Source: a virus. Taken from it: DNA of 56,716 nucleotides. Below the pieces are notes generated by a model. It did no database searches. It had not been told where the DNA came from and saw only the letters and a program-made list of their open reading frames with translations. The position numbers were made by a program, and so were the translations under genes. The stretch's first letter is position 1. Every line of letters starts with the position of its first letter. This document shows, piece after piece, positions 41,805-50,172 of this stretch. Location of the stretch: positions 1 through 56,716 of IMG/VR virus record IMGVR_UViG_3300025407_000978. One strand, given 5' to 3'.

Positions 41805-42539
41805 ATGAACACTAAAATTTTTCAATTATTAACCAAAAATTTACAAAATAGCTTTAATTTACCTAAATATGCTACTATTTTAATTAATAAAGATACTGTG
41901 GTAAATCAGTTACCCTGGACCCCTGCTAGATTTAAAAAGTTTAAAAACATTATTAATAATACTTTAGATTTAAATTGTGAATTTGTTGGCACAGTAGAAC
42001 AGATTGTCAATGAATTGGATATCAAGTACACAGGTAGATTTTTTAGCGAGATATGGAAACCACAAACTGAAACATATCTATATACAGGTTGGAACTTAGT
42101 AGAAGAAATAAACAGATTAAACCCTTCAAAAGTTTTAGATGTAGGCTGCGGTTATAATCAGTTTAAAGATCGCATTAATAACCTAATAGGTATAGATCCT
42201 TATAATAACTGTGCTGATTATCAAGTAGATATATTAGAATTTTCATCTGTGCCTGAATCTTTTGATGTTATTATTGCTTTAGGATCTATTAATTTTAATA
42301 GTAAAGAAGATATTGATCAGCGTATAAATGCGTGTGTTAAATTATTAAAAACCAAAGGTAAAATGTATTTTAGAGTTAATCCTGGAATTCAACATAATAA
42401 AGGACCTTGGGTAGATGTATTTAAATGGTCATTTGAAACAGCGCATGAGTTTGCTATGAAGTATAACCTATCATTAGATACCTTTAAAAAAGATAGTAAT
42501 GATAGATTATACTTTGTATATACCAAAGTATCAGCTTAA
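41805..42539 (+). CDS. SAM-dependent methyltransferase
   Basis: 244 residues from ATG 41805; an upstream TTG-started extension was rejected because it lies in the stem-loop. SKVLDVGCGYNQFKDRI is motif I, LIGIDPYNNCADYQVDIL the acidic strand, and SFDVIIALGSINF the motif-III/IV strand. Helical N-terminal region of 100 residues. Substrate unknown. Convergent with the lipase gene (4-base overlap). Confidence 0.75.
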   Translation: MNTKIFQLLTKNLQNSFNLPKYATILINKDTVVNQLPWTPARFKKFKNIINNTLDLNCEFVGTVEQIVNELDIKYTGRFFSEIWKPQTETYLYTGWNLVEEINRLNPSKVLDVGCGYNQFKDRINNLIGIDPYNNCADYQVDILEFSSVPESFDVIIALGSINFNSKEDIDQRINACVKLLKTKGKMYFRVNPGIQHNKGPWVDVFKWSFETAHEFAMKYNLSLDTFKKDSNDRLYFVYTKVSA

Positions 42540-43300
42540 TCAATACTTTGATTTGTATCTCTAATATTTTTTAATTTAGTAATGTAACCATCCATCATAT
42601 GATCCTCTAGGCTATCAGCAAACTTGCCTTTTAACCATGAATGATAGTGATTACGCCATTTATCTTTGAAACGTTGCCATTTGGTTACAGGTCGAATGTT
42701 GCCATAATAGTTAATATAGCACAGTTGACCATGATGATGATAACCTAATTCTGGGGGTGGAACATGTGTAATAATGTCGTTACAGTTCACAAAACGTAGA
42801 TGAGGTGTTTTAATTGCACTTACATATGCTTTGTTTCCTAAACGTGGTTGACCAAATGATACTAATTGTTTAACTGTATAATTATGATCTTCTAATATAC
42901 GTGTGCAGTATAAACTCATAGCTGCACCTAAACTGTGACCTGTAATATAAATGTCTTTTCTACTAGCATTGTTTTTATCTAAAAATTCTAAAACGGTCGG
43001 CATTAAATGTGTTGCGTATTTTTTGAAACCATCGTGTACAAAACCATTGTCATCGTGTACAGGTAATGCATTTGCATCGGCTGCTAAATCGCTAATATGT
43101 GTAGGAACTGTGCCTCTAAATGTTATAACAATTTCAGCATCACTGCTACCTAGATGTCCGTGAGCACCTTCGTTGCTCATAAATTGATATGTTTCAAATC
43201 CATATGATTCAAACTCTTGACTGCAATCGTCATTATATGCATCACTGGCAAATCTTGCCATTGTCAATGCTAAATCTTGTATAGACAAATCTTTTAACAT
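42536..43300 (-). CDS. Class 3 lipase
   Basis: 254 residues from ATG 43300, after AAGGAAAC. IVITFRGT is the oxyanion-hole strand, ITGHSLGAAMSLYCTR contains the GHSLG nucleophile elbow, CNDIITHVPP supplies the Asp, and the His of EDHMMDGY completes the triad. No signal peptide is visible, so it likely acts in the cytoplasm, or leaves through lysis. Last gene of the curli-like operon, 11 bases after the cyclase stop. It may hydrolyse membrane lipids. Confidence 0.85.
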   Translation of the reverse strand: MLKDLSIQDLALTMARFASDAYNDDCSQEFESYGFETYQFMSNEGAHGHLGSSDAEIVITFRGTVPTHISDLAADANALPVHDDNGFVHDGFKKYATHLMPTVLEFLDKNNASRKDIYITGHSLGAAMSLYCTRILEDHNYTVKQLVSFGQPRLGNKAYVSAIKTPHLRFVNCNDIITHVPPPELGYHHHGQLCYINYYGNIRPVTKWQRFKDKWRNHYHSWLKGKFADSLEDHMMDGYITKLKNIRDTNQSID

Positions 43301-43311
43301 ATTGTTTCCTT

Positions 43312-45363
43312 TTATTTTGATGTTGCTCTGAATACACCGTCCCAATTATCTGGGACATTACCTTCCATACGCTCAAGCATTAATTCATAATACTTGTGCA
43401 TTTCGCCTTTCCAGCCCTTAGCTAGTAAGCCATCATTTTTTATACCATTGATATAAAACTTGGCACTCTTCCAATCACCTTTGCGATATGCTTTTAAGAA
43501 TTTTTCATGTTGTGACATTGCTGTAGCATCGTCAAATGGGGCAACTGTGTAAATTTTTACAGGTTCGGTTTTACCTTTTACAGCAATTAAATCTAATTCA
43601 ATAACTGTAAATTCATCAGATACTAATTCTGCTGTTCTTGGTCCGAGGATGATTTTGACTCCATAGGGCTTTGACTGTCCTTCCAATCTACTAGCGAGAT
43701 TGACACCGTCCCCGAGACATGTGTAGTCGAAACGTTGCGTGCTACCCATGTTACCAACAACCACTGTATCGGTATTAATGCCAAGACCCATACCAAAAGC
43801 AGGCACTCCTTCTTTACTAATTTCTTCATTAAATTTCTCCAAGTCTTTTAACATTGCTAGACCTGTGCGCAATGCGTTTTTAGCGTGGTCTGCATCATCA
43901 AGTGGAGCGTTCCAAAATGCCATCTGCGCATCGCCGATGTACTTGTCAAGAGTTCCGTTGTTCTCTAAAATCTTGGCAGTCATTGCTGTCATATAACGAT
44001 TCATGATCTTTGTTAGACCTTGAACGTCTTTACCATAATGTTCGCTGATAGTTGTGAAGCCGCGAACATCAGTAAACATAATTGACAGTTCTCTTGATTC
44101 GCCGCCAAGTGCTAACAACTCTGGATTCTTTTGTAACTTCTCAACCATTGCTGGCGACAAGTAAGTGCCGAACTGTTTCTTTATTTGTTGCTTCTGCAAA
44201 AATTCTGAGACAAACTTGACACCATAGGCATGGAGTGACACAAGGATGATAGCTCCGATGGGGAAAGTGATATCAAATAGTAAAAGATGATTAGTAAAAG
44301 CCCAGTGGCTAGCATACGCAATACCACAAACGATAGCAACAACCGATCCCAAACCGACATATACATACCTCGTTAATAGTAATAATACTATACCTAACAC
44401 CAATATAGCAAGTAATTCGGCGCCGTCAGCATAATCTGGGCGACTAATCACAACACCATTCATCATAGTGTTTAATAAATGTGCTTGTAGATAATGTGGA
44501 TACACTGCGCCAATACTTGTTGGTACTGGGTTACTAATGCCCGCAGCAGTTGGGCCCACAATTACTACACCGCCATTAAAATCTTTTGGCAAATGTGACA
44601 AACTACTAATATTAAAACTTTGACTGTAATCTACCCAAACACGACCCAAATTATCTGTTGTAATAGGACCATATTGAGGTATGCGCATTTTTTCAACGCC
44701 AAGTTCATTGAGTTTAATTTGTGTTGTAGTGTCACCACTTGCTACACGCAATATTTCCATAACAAGACTTGGATATAAGTTACCATCTACACTTGTAATA
44801 AGTGGCATTCTGCGTGTAACACCGTCAACTTCTGACAATGTATTAACTGTACCAATGCCCACAGCATTTTGTTCAAGTACAGGTATGTTAGCAATAATGC
44901 CTGGGTACTTTACAATGCGATCTTGAAAGTCACTGTTGATTACAGCAGTACCAGGTTTTCTTGGAATATTTTTAGTTTTATCACTTGGCACGTTTACTAG
45001 TACAACAGGATGTTGATACATAGCACTTGCTAAAGCACTGTCGCCATTTAATCTATCAGGTTCACTAAACATAATGTCTAATACTACTAGACCTGCGTTT
45101 CTAGCATATAACTCGTTTACGATTTTGGCATATTCAGTTCGTGGCAATGGCCATTGTCCATACTTGTTAAGTGCTTCTTCGTCAATGTTTACGATAGTAA
45201 TAGGACTATCAATTAACGCACTGGGTTCTTTGTTGGCAATAAGCGTATCAAAGTAACGCAAACGTATGCTTTCTACAAAATGTGTATCGATTACTCGTAC
45301 AGTTAGTACAAGTGCTAATGTGAGTAAGGCAGTCCAAGGACTGAGTAGTATTTTCTTTAACAT
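43312..45363 (-). CDS. CHASE2-transmembrane-class III nucleotide cyclase
   Basis: 683 residues. An N-terminal membrane helix (WTALLTLALVLTVRVID), a CHASE2 sensor to about residue 310 (ITIVNIDEEALNKYGQWPLP and LVVLDIMFSEPD are characteristic), three membrane helices at about 318-395, then a cyclase domain: SIMFTDVRGF with the first metal Asp near 421, DKYIGDAQMAFWNAP with Lys and the second Asp near 479, and FDYTCLGDGVNLASRLEG with the adenine-region and transition-state Asn/Arg near 552. All key residues for adenylate cyclase are in place. CHASE2 faces the periplasm, where FecR and curlin proteins of the same operon would be. AAGG precedes the ATG. Confidence 0.92.
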   Translation of the reverse strand: MLKKILLSPWTALLTLALVLTVRVIDTHFVESIRLRYFDTLIANKEPSALIDSPITIVNIDEEALNKYGQWPLPRTEYAKIVNELYARNAGLVVLDIMFSEPDRLNGDSALASAMYQHPVVLVNVPSDKTKNIPRKPGTAVINSDFQDRIVKYPGIIANIPVLEQNAVGIGTVNTLSEVDGVTRRMPLITSVDGNLYPSLVMEILRVASGDTTTQIKLNELGVEKMRIPQYGPITTDNLGRVWVDYSQSFNISSLSHLPKDFNGGVVIVGPTAAGISNPVPTSIGAVYPHYLQAHLLNTMMNGVVISRPDYADGAELLAILVLGIVLLLLTRYVYVGLGSVVAIVCGIAYASHWAFTNHLLLFDITFPIGAIILVSLHAYGVKFVSEFLQKQQIKKQFGTYLSPAMVEKLQKNPELLALGGESRELSIMFTDVRGFTTISEHYGKDVQGLTKIMNRYMTAMTAKILENNGTLDKYIGDAQMAFWNAPLDDADHAKNALRTGLAMLKDLEKFNEEISKEGVPAFGMGLGINTDTVVVGNMGSTQRFDYTCLGDGVNLASRLEGQSKPYGVKIILGPRTAELVSDEFTVIELDLIAVKGKTEPVKIYTVAPFDDATAMSQHEKFLKAYRKGDWKSAKFYINGIKNDGLLAKGWKGEMHKYYELMLERMEGNVPDNWDGVFRATSK

Positions 45364-45373
45364 GATCGCAGCC

Positions 45374-45946
45374 TTAATGTCTAATATAACTATAACTACC
45401 GCAAATAAGGCAACTTATAGTCATGCTGCCACTGTTACTTACTGTAGGATTGTCCTGTATTACAGTAACTGTTGCACCGCTGCTTCCATTGAGTGTTAGA
45501 CTAAAACTTTTATCTGCTCCTGAATTTCCACTCTGTGTAACATTAACTGTATTAGCACTATTTAGCGTTCCTGCTGTAGTTGACAGTATGAAGGTGTTGT
45601 TACTTGCTCCTGATTGAGTGACACTAATGCCATTGGCATCACCGACAACGCCATTGATTTTTGCTACATTATTGCCTGAGCCACCTTGTATAACATTAAA
45701 TGTATTGTTAATACCACTTTGTAAATCTATGCCAGCAATCAATGATCCAGTACCATTTTGTGTGACAGTAAACGAATTGCCGTCAACCGGGCTCATAAAG
45801 CCAGCAGTGATTTTGATATAGTCACCGCTATATTCTTGACTGACATTATATGTGTTATTGTCACCAACCTGATTGATATAGATGTTTGGGTTATTCTGAG
45901 CAAAACAAGTTAATGGAAACAATAATAGTAATAGTAAGTATTTCAT
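45374..45946 (-). CDS. Secreted curlin-repeat protein 2
   Basis: 190 residues. Signal peptide with cleavage near residue 17 (TCFA). About six curlin-type repeats with the Q-x-G spacing: YINQVGDNNTYNV, FTVTQNGTG, FNVIQGGSGNN, ISVTQSGASNN, VNVTQSGNSG and VTVIQD. In CsgA/CsgB such repeats stack as beta-strands into amyloid fibres. A Cys pair near the end (CLICG) is unusual. Likely exported through CsgG of this operon. Confidence 0.75.
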   Translation of the reverse strand: MKYLLLLLLFPLTCFAQNNPNIYINQVGDNNTYNVSQEYSGDYIKITAGFMSPVDGNSFTVTQNGTGSLIAGIDLQSGINNTFNVIQGGSGNNVAKINGVVGDANGISVTQSGASNNTFILSTTAGTLNSANTVNVTQSGNSGADKSFSLTLNGSSGATVTVIQDNPTVSNSGSMTISCLICGSYSYIRH

Positions 45947-47076
45947 TAGTTTTGCCTCAATATAATTGTACTACTTTTGCCGTCATTGACACGGTTCTTA
46001 ATAGTCACGCCATTTTCAATCATTGTTATTGTAACACGATCTTGCGTTGTGGTAGTAACACTTTGGACATCGCTGCCGTCATCACGACTTAATGTTACAT
46101 TTATTGGGGTGACTAATTTAGTCACATTACTACTTGGGAACCAATCTGGCAATAATTGATTTTCTGGATTTAACATATTAGATAATAATGCTGCTGCGTC
46201 CATACGTAACTGCTCACTTAATATATGAAAGATATCATCTAAAAAGTTTTGCTGTAACAATGAAATAGCCAATGGATCATCACCCAATGGATTATAATTT
46301 GCTAGTTCATTTTTTAAGAAATCTTGTTTAAGATAATCAATATCTAACATGTCACCATTTTGTCTAATTACATTGGTGTCTTTGCTAACTTCCTGTTGTT
46401 TGAATTCTTTGGGTGGGCTAACGATCAATAAGTTATTAATCTGATTAGGATTCAAATTAAGTACAACAGGTTTACTGGGAGCAAGTTGTCTACTAACAAC
46501 TTTTGTACCCATAAAGGGTTTATCTAATGTAACGCTACCTGCGTCATTATAAACATCAATAACACCTGTCTTACAATCGGTTTCTACATTAATATAGTTT
46601 GCAGGACAACTTGGCAATAGTATAATACTACTCTCGCCAAACTCATCTACAACTGCGCTGAAATCTGTACCACGAACTGCCACAGTGGCTGCGGGTGTGT
46701 TAATGTTCACACTGTTAGGATTGTTATGTGCTATAGCGCCACTAGCATAGCGTACTGTGCCAGCAGCAAACTTTAATCCTAGTTTGTTGGGAGTTTTACC
46801 TTTGGGATCATAAACAAAATCATCAATAACAAGTTTGCTATTTTCATTGACTTGTACTTTAGTATCATCAACAAATGTAATATCGGCAATACCTAATGTT
46901 GTTTTAATAGTATCATTCATTTCAACACCAGTGCCCTTAACACCCGGCAATGTGTTTTTATCTCTTACAATTTGTGGAACTGTTTTAATTTGATTTGTAA
47001 TACTACCCACACTACCATAGATGTGGGGTGAGAATATCAATAATAATAACCCCAACCCCACATATCTTTTAGTCAT
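45946..47076 (-). CDS. Periplasmic FecR-domain protein
   Basis: 376 residues. A signal peptide (LGLLLLIFSPHIYG) then a FecR domain: VKGTGVEMNDTIKT, ADITFVDDTKVQVNENSKL and VAVRGTDFSAVVDEFGES, the hallmark blocks of periplasmic FecR proteins. The C-terminal 180 residues (TTTTQDRVTITMIENGV) are beta-rich. In bacteria FecR proteins are often linked to CHASE2 sensors; here the partner gene is two genes away in the operon. Possibly an anchor or signal input (inference). Confidence 0.85.
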   Translation of the reverse strand: MTKRYVGLGLLLLIFSPHIYGSVGSITNQIKTVPQIVRDKNTLPGVKGTGVEMNDTIKTTLGIADITFVDDTKVQVNENSKLVIDDFVYDPKGKTPNKLGLKFAAGTVRYASGAIAHNNPNSVNINTPAATVAVRGTDFSAVVDEFGESSIILLPSCPANYINVETDCKTGVIDVYNDAGSVTLDKPFMGTKVVSRQLAPSKPVVLNLNPNQINNLLIVSPPKEFKQQEVSKDTNVIRQNGDMLDIDYLKQDFLKNELANYNPLGDDPLAISLLQQNFLDDIFHILSEQLRMDAAALLSNMLNPENQLLPDWFPSSNVTKLVTPINVTLSRDDGSDVQSVTTTTQDRVTITMIENGVTIKNRVNDGKSSTIILRQN

Positions 47077-47084
47077 TATAACCT

Positions 47085-47942
47085 CTAGTGTGTATTTGAA
47101 CTAATGGTAAATGTATTACCGTTGCCTGTACTGTGTAAGTTTATAGTACTATTAAAACTAGTACCTAACTGTGTAATGTTTGCGATGTTACTACTACCAG
47201 TTAAACTAATTACAAAGGTATGCCCACCTGAGCCTGTGCCACCTTCTTGATCTAATGTTACCTCGTTGCTTGCGCCTACAATTGTAATACTTGCTGATCC
47301 ATTGTTGTCAGTAGTTGCGCTGGTTGTGCCACTAAGATTTACCGCAGTAAGACCTATAGCACTTCCGCCTATACCTTGATTGACAACCACACTATTATTA
47401 CCACCACCTGAGATGTCAATATTTTGTGTTATATTGCTACCATTGATAGTAGATATCACACTGTTATATGAACCACCTGCAGTTGTAATTGTACTGCTGT
47501 TCTGACTACCAAGCATAAAGAATTTCAACCCTGAATAATTACCTGTTAATGTAGCAGATAAGTTATTGCTTTCGCTTTGACCAGTACCGTCGCCGTTACT
47601 GTCAATAATCGCATTGCCATTATTACCTGTTAAACTATAGGTGTAATTATTACCATTGCTAACTCCATTTGCTGTAGTTGTAGCAATACCCATGCTTAAT
47701 GTATTACCTGTACCAACTTGGTTTATTGTAACATTATTGTTGTCGCCATTAATAATCGCAGGATTGGTACTACCATTACCTGCTCCTGGCAACCCTTGTA
47801 AAATATTACCCGCACCATCTTGCGTTACACTTACAGTAGCATTACTACCAGTTTGACTGATATAGATACTATTGTCACCTGCAACTGCTGTAACAGTTAT
47901 TAATAATCCTAAAACTAAGGCAATTAATTTACTGAACTTCAT
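47085..47942 (-). CDS. Secreted curlin-repeat protein 1
   Basis: 285 residues. Signal peptide cleaved near Ala21 (TAVA). Repeats: YISQTGSNATVSVTQDGAGN, VTINQVGTGNTL, VVVNQGIGGS, VTLDQEGGTGS and ITQLGTSFNSTINL, with N- and G-rich links, fitting a curlin-like beta-helical amyloid subunit longer than CsgA (about 150). One base before csgG and directly followed by FecR. Confidence 0.8.
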   Translation of the reverse strand: MKFSKLIALVLGLLITVTAVAGDNSIYISQTGSNATVSVTQDGAGNILQGLPGAGNGSTNPAIINGDNNNVTINQVGTGNTLSMGIATTTANGVSNGNNYTYSLTGNNGNAIIDSNGDGTGQSESNNLSATLTGNYSGLKFFMLGSQNSSTITTAGGSYNSVISTINGSNITQNIDISGGGNNSVVVNQGIGGSAIGLTAVNLSGTTSATTDNNGSASITIVGASNEVTLDQEGGTGSGGHTFVISLTGSSNIANITQLGTSFNSTINLHSTGNGNTFTISSNTH

Positions 47943-47943
47943 T

Positions 47944-48807
47944 TTATTTTTCCTCAGACACTTTATTATTATTATTGGTTGTGTCTACATGTTTATCCCA
48001 CCAAGATTCTTCTGGGGGTGGCATTGGATATTTGAAATCCCAAACCCCTTTATGTTCACCCTCTTTTATCAACTCTACAACAGCAGCCTCGATTGCGGTC
48101 TTAACTGCTAATGTACCTGGCTCGTTTATTGTCAAGCCAGTTTCCAACTCAAACGACTGTGTTCCCTCTCTGAAGAATCTTAAGACAGCAACACTATCTG
48201 CCGTTGAGTATATTGTCTTAGTAACTGTAACTGCTACTAAGACTTTACCTGTAGCAACACTTACTGCTCTGAGACTAATAACTACTATGTCCTTACTGTA
48301 CTGTGTACTAGGACCAATGCCTAACCAACGATATGCGTAGCCACCACTTACTGTGCTGCTATCATATCCTACAATACCACCTTCTAATATTATTCCTGCG
48401 AATAGCATTGGCGGCAATTGTTGAGCATCTTTACCTTCATAAGCATCACGCATTTGTTTAATAATGGTGCGCTCTTTAATTAAGTCATCAACATTTGTTC
48501 TTTCTACAACATCGAACCATTGACCTTTGCCTACATTTTGTAATGCTTGTATTAAGAATGGTTCTGCACCTTGTGTAACAGCACTGCTAAAACTAGCATA
48601 TGTGCCACTGTTTCTGCGTTGACCTGTTAAATCTGTAAATTTATAAACGCTTACTATAACTTTAGGACTTGCTGGAGGAGGTATAATATCAAACTCACGC
48701 TGCAACCTATTAGGAGCGACAGTAGGCAATTCCTCTTTAAACATTTTCTGTTGTAACGCACATCCAGTTAATGATAGCGTTAGTAATAATATTAATAACT
48801 TTTTCAT
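47944..48807 (-). CDS. csgG: Curli secretion channel CsgG
   Basis: 287 residues, near E. coli CsgG (277). Lipobox LTGC with Cys16. Signature blocks: VSVYKFTDLTGQRRNSG, FSSAVTQGAEPFLIQAL, WFDVVERTNVDDLIKERTII, LLFAGIILEGGIVGYDSST, and RWLGIGPSTQY. CsgG assembles a nine-fold outer-membrane pore that releases curli subunits. All signature regions are conserved, so a pore should form. Overlaps csgF by four bases. Confidence 0.95.
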   Translation of the reverse strand: MKKLLILLLTLSLTGCALQQKMFKEELPTVAPNRLQREFDIIPPPASPKVIVSVYKFTDLTGQRRNSGTYASFSSAVTQGAEPFLIQALQNVGKGQWFDVVERTNVDDLIKERTIIKQMRDAYEGKDAQQLPPMLFAGIILEGGIVGYDSSTVSGGYAYRWLGIGPSTQYSKDIVVISLRAVSVATGKVLVAVTVTKTIYSTADSVAVLRFFREGTQSFELETGLTINEPGTLAVKTAIEAAVVELIKEGEHKGVWDFKYPMPPPEESWWDKHVDTTNNNNKVSEEK

Positions 48808-49280
48808 GGACCTGTTCCACTTCCTGTTATATTAAATGTGCCTAATGGTACAGTAATTGTTGTTGTGTTGCCTAAACTATCAGTAATTGTTAATACAATA
48901 TTTCCACCAGTGTTTTGCCAAAAAATTGTATTACCTTGGAAAGCAAATGTGCCACTTGTTGCACTGCCACCTGCAAACATAGCAGTGGCTAAGTTTTGAC
49001 TAACTTGTGCTAGTATTCTACTTTCTAAGTTGGCTAAGAATTCGTTTAATGGTGTGTTTTTAGCATCGTTGATGGCTTGTTGTTGAGCAGCCAATAATGC
49101 TTGTTGTATTGCTTGTTGGCGTGTGTATTCTTCGTTCTCAATTGTTAGAACATAGGTGCCGTAATTCTGCCCATTAAAACTCGGACTTTTAAATTGAAAG
49201 TCTGGCAGTGGCGCACTGTTACTTCTTGTCACTACCCCCAGTAGTAGCAGGAACACTAGTGCTTGTGTTAGTTTTCTCAT
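48804..49280 (-). CDS. csgF: Curli assembly factor CsgF
   Basis: 158 residues (E. coli CsgF is 138). Signal peptide ends at about Ala23; the mature start PLPDFQFKSPSFNGQNYG is like the E. coli TFQFRNPNFGGN that plugs into the CsgG pore. NLESRILAQVSQNL and the terminal VLTITDSLGNTTTITVPL complete the family pattern. CsgF binds CsgG and helps nucleate subunits at the surface. Immediately upstream of csgG. Confidence 0.88.
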   Translation of the reverse strand: MRKLTQALVFLLLLGVVTRSNSAPLPDFQFKSPSFNGQNYGTYVLTIENEEYTRQQAIQQALLAAQQQAINDAKNTPLNEFLANLESRILAQVSQNLATAMFAGGSATSGTFAFQGNTIFWQNTGGNIVLTITDSLGNTTTITVPLGTFNITGSGTGP

Positions 49281-49365
49281 CTTTCTTTTCCTTGTTCTTT
49301 TCGCTGCTCCACTCTAATTCAAGCAAGAGCACTTTTAAGACTTCTAGTTTTAATTTCATGTTCAT
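49219..49365 (-). CDS. 48-aa ORF overlapping csgF
   Basis: ATG at 49365 overlaps the stop of the membrane-protein gene (ATGA). The product MNMKLKLEVLKVLLLELEWSS then a Lys/Glu/Ser/Thr-rich tail runs into csgF in another frame (62-base overlap). One short amphipathic helix. It may serve only as a translational coupler to csgF. Confidence 0.35.
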   Translation of the reverse strand: MNMKLKLEVLKVLLLELEWSSEKNKEKKDEKTNTSTSVPATTGGSDKK

Positions 49366-49673
49366 TTACTATCAACCTTAACTTTTTCTTTACCACCTTT
49401 ACCCTGCGCTTTGTTTCTCAATTCTTGTGCGTCACGCAGTATAATAGTAGTATCTAACTTTTGTTGTAGTCTAATAATATCATTATCCAACATTCTAATT
49501 CTGTCAATCAAAGCGATTAGTGTAATGTTACTTTCTTTAAGCACATTCTCAATGTGATTAGTAATATAGTTCCATATAAACCATACTAAGTAAAGCAACA
49601 TAACACTTGATACAATAGGAAAGCCATATTGACTTATTAAATCACCTATTTTTGCTAATGCTTGTGCTTCCAT
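49362..49673 (-). CDS. Holin-like single-span membrane protein
   Basis: 103 residues. IGDLISQYGFPIVSSVMLLYLVWFIW is a membrane helix preceded by an amphipathic start; IDRIRMLDNDIIRLQQKLD is a coiled coil; Lys-rich tail. GFPI before the span recalls YvrJ/BhlA-type holin-like proteins. It is a distant duplicate of the protein at 49846-50127. Location beside csgF/csgG invites a role in pore or lysis control; unproven. Confidence 0.5.
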   Translation of the reverse strand: MEAQALAKIGDLISQYGFPIVSSVMLLYLVWFIWNYITNHIENVLKESNITLIALIDRIRMLDNDIIRLQQKLDTTIILRDAQELRNKAQGKGGKEKVKVDSK

Positions 49674-49862
49674 TTACCACGTCACTTTAATCAAATTAAC
49701 TATTCCATCTACAATCTTGACAACGAATTGCTCATCTTCTTTGACATTAAGTTCTTCTGCTGTTAACTTCTTGTCAAATACTATGTTGTGCCCTTCGGTC
49801 AAGGAAAACTTTCCTTTGAATACAGTATCTTCCGATTCCATAGATTTAGTCTCGTCTTGCAT
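49674..49862 (-). CDS. Small hypothetical protein between the membrane proteins
   Basis: About 62 residues from ATG 49862; earlier in-frame starts (49874, 49895) are possible. Beta-rich core FKGKFSLTEGHNIVFDKKL then VVKIVDGIVNLIKVTW. The start overlaps the upstream membrane-protein gene by 17 bases. No signal peptide. Function unknown. Confidence 0.5.
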   Translation of the reverse strand: MQDETKSMESEDTVFKGKFSLTEGHNIVFDKKLTAEELNVKEDEQFVVKIVDGIVNLIKVTW

Positions 49863-50127
49863 CGACCTTACCATCTGCTCTAGCGATGCGATCAATGTCT
49901 GGTTTAAGTCCTAACAAATTGCTGATAGTCATATCAACACGAATTACATCATTATTCATGGTTTTAACACGATTGTCTAATGCTGTAATTATACCCTTTA
50001 ACCCCATAACCTTGTCACTTACCCCTTTAAGTATGTACTTTACACTTAAAAAGATAAAGAATCCACTAAGCATGGCACTTGCGATTGGAAACCCTACTTT
50101 ACCTATTAAATCAAAAATAGCCTGCAT
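49846..50127 (-). CDS. Holin-like single-span membrane protein (first gene of operon)
   Basis: 93 residues. IGKVGFPIASAMLSGFFIFLSVKYIL is a membrane span like its paralogue at 49362, then GLKGIITALDNRVKTMNNDVIR, a coiled coil shared with it. First gene after the late-like box and stem-loop at 50145-50180. Two paralogous holin-like genes 170 bases apart heading a curli operon is an odd arrangement. Confidence 0.5.
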   Translation of the reverse strand: MQAIFDLIGKVGFPIASAMLSGFFIFLSVKYILKGVSDKVMGLKGIITALDNRVKTMNNDVIRVDMTISNLLGLKPDIDRIARADGKVDARRD

Positions 50128-50144
50128 TTAACACCTATATAAAA

Positions 50145-50167
50145 GTAAACCTCATATAGAGGTCTAC
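50145..50167 (-). repeat. Stem-loop at the 5' end of the curli operon transcript
   Basis: GTAGACCTC and GAGGTTTAC (one G-T pair) flank TATAT. It begins at 50167, six bases after the late-like box, so it would be the very 5' end of the mRNA. A TTACTTTTATAT stretch follows, so it might also work as a weak terminator for the gene at 50209. Confidence 0.55.
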
Positions 50168-50172
50168 TGATA

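Noticed and set aside
43623-45256. Many open frames on the other strand opposite the cyclase gene
   Set aside because: They are low-complexity shadows rich in Ser/Leu/Thr with no ribosome sites, caused by codon bias of the real gene.
45374-47942. Repeat-rich region as CRISPR or tandem DNA repeats
   Set aside because: The periodicity is in the protein (curlin repeats) and diverged at the DNA level; no identical repeats or spacers.
50149-50163. Hairpin as rho-independent terminator
   Set aside because: It lies at the predicted 5' end of the curli transcript and its T-rich tail is imperfect; a leader stem-loop is the better reading, though dual use is possible.
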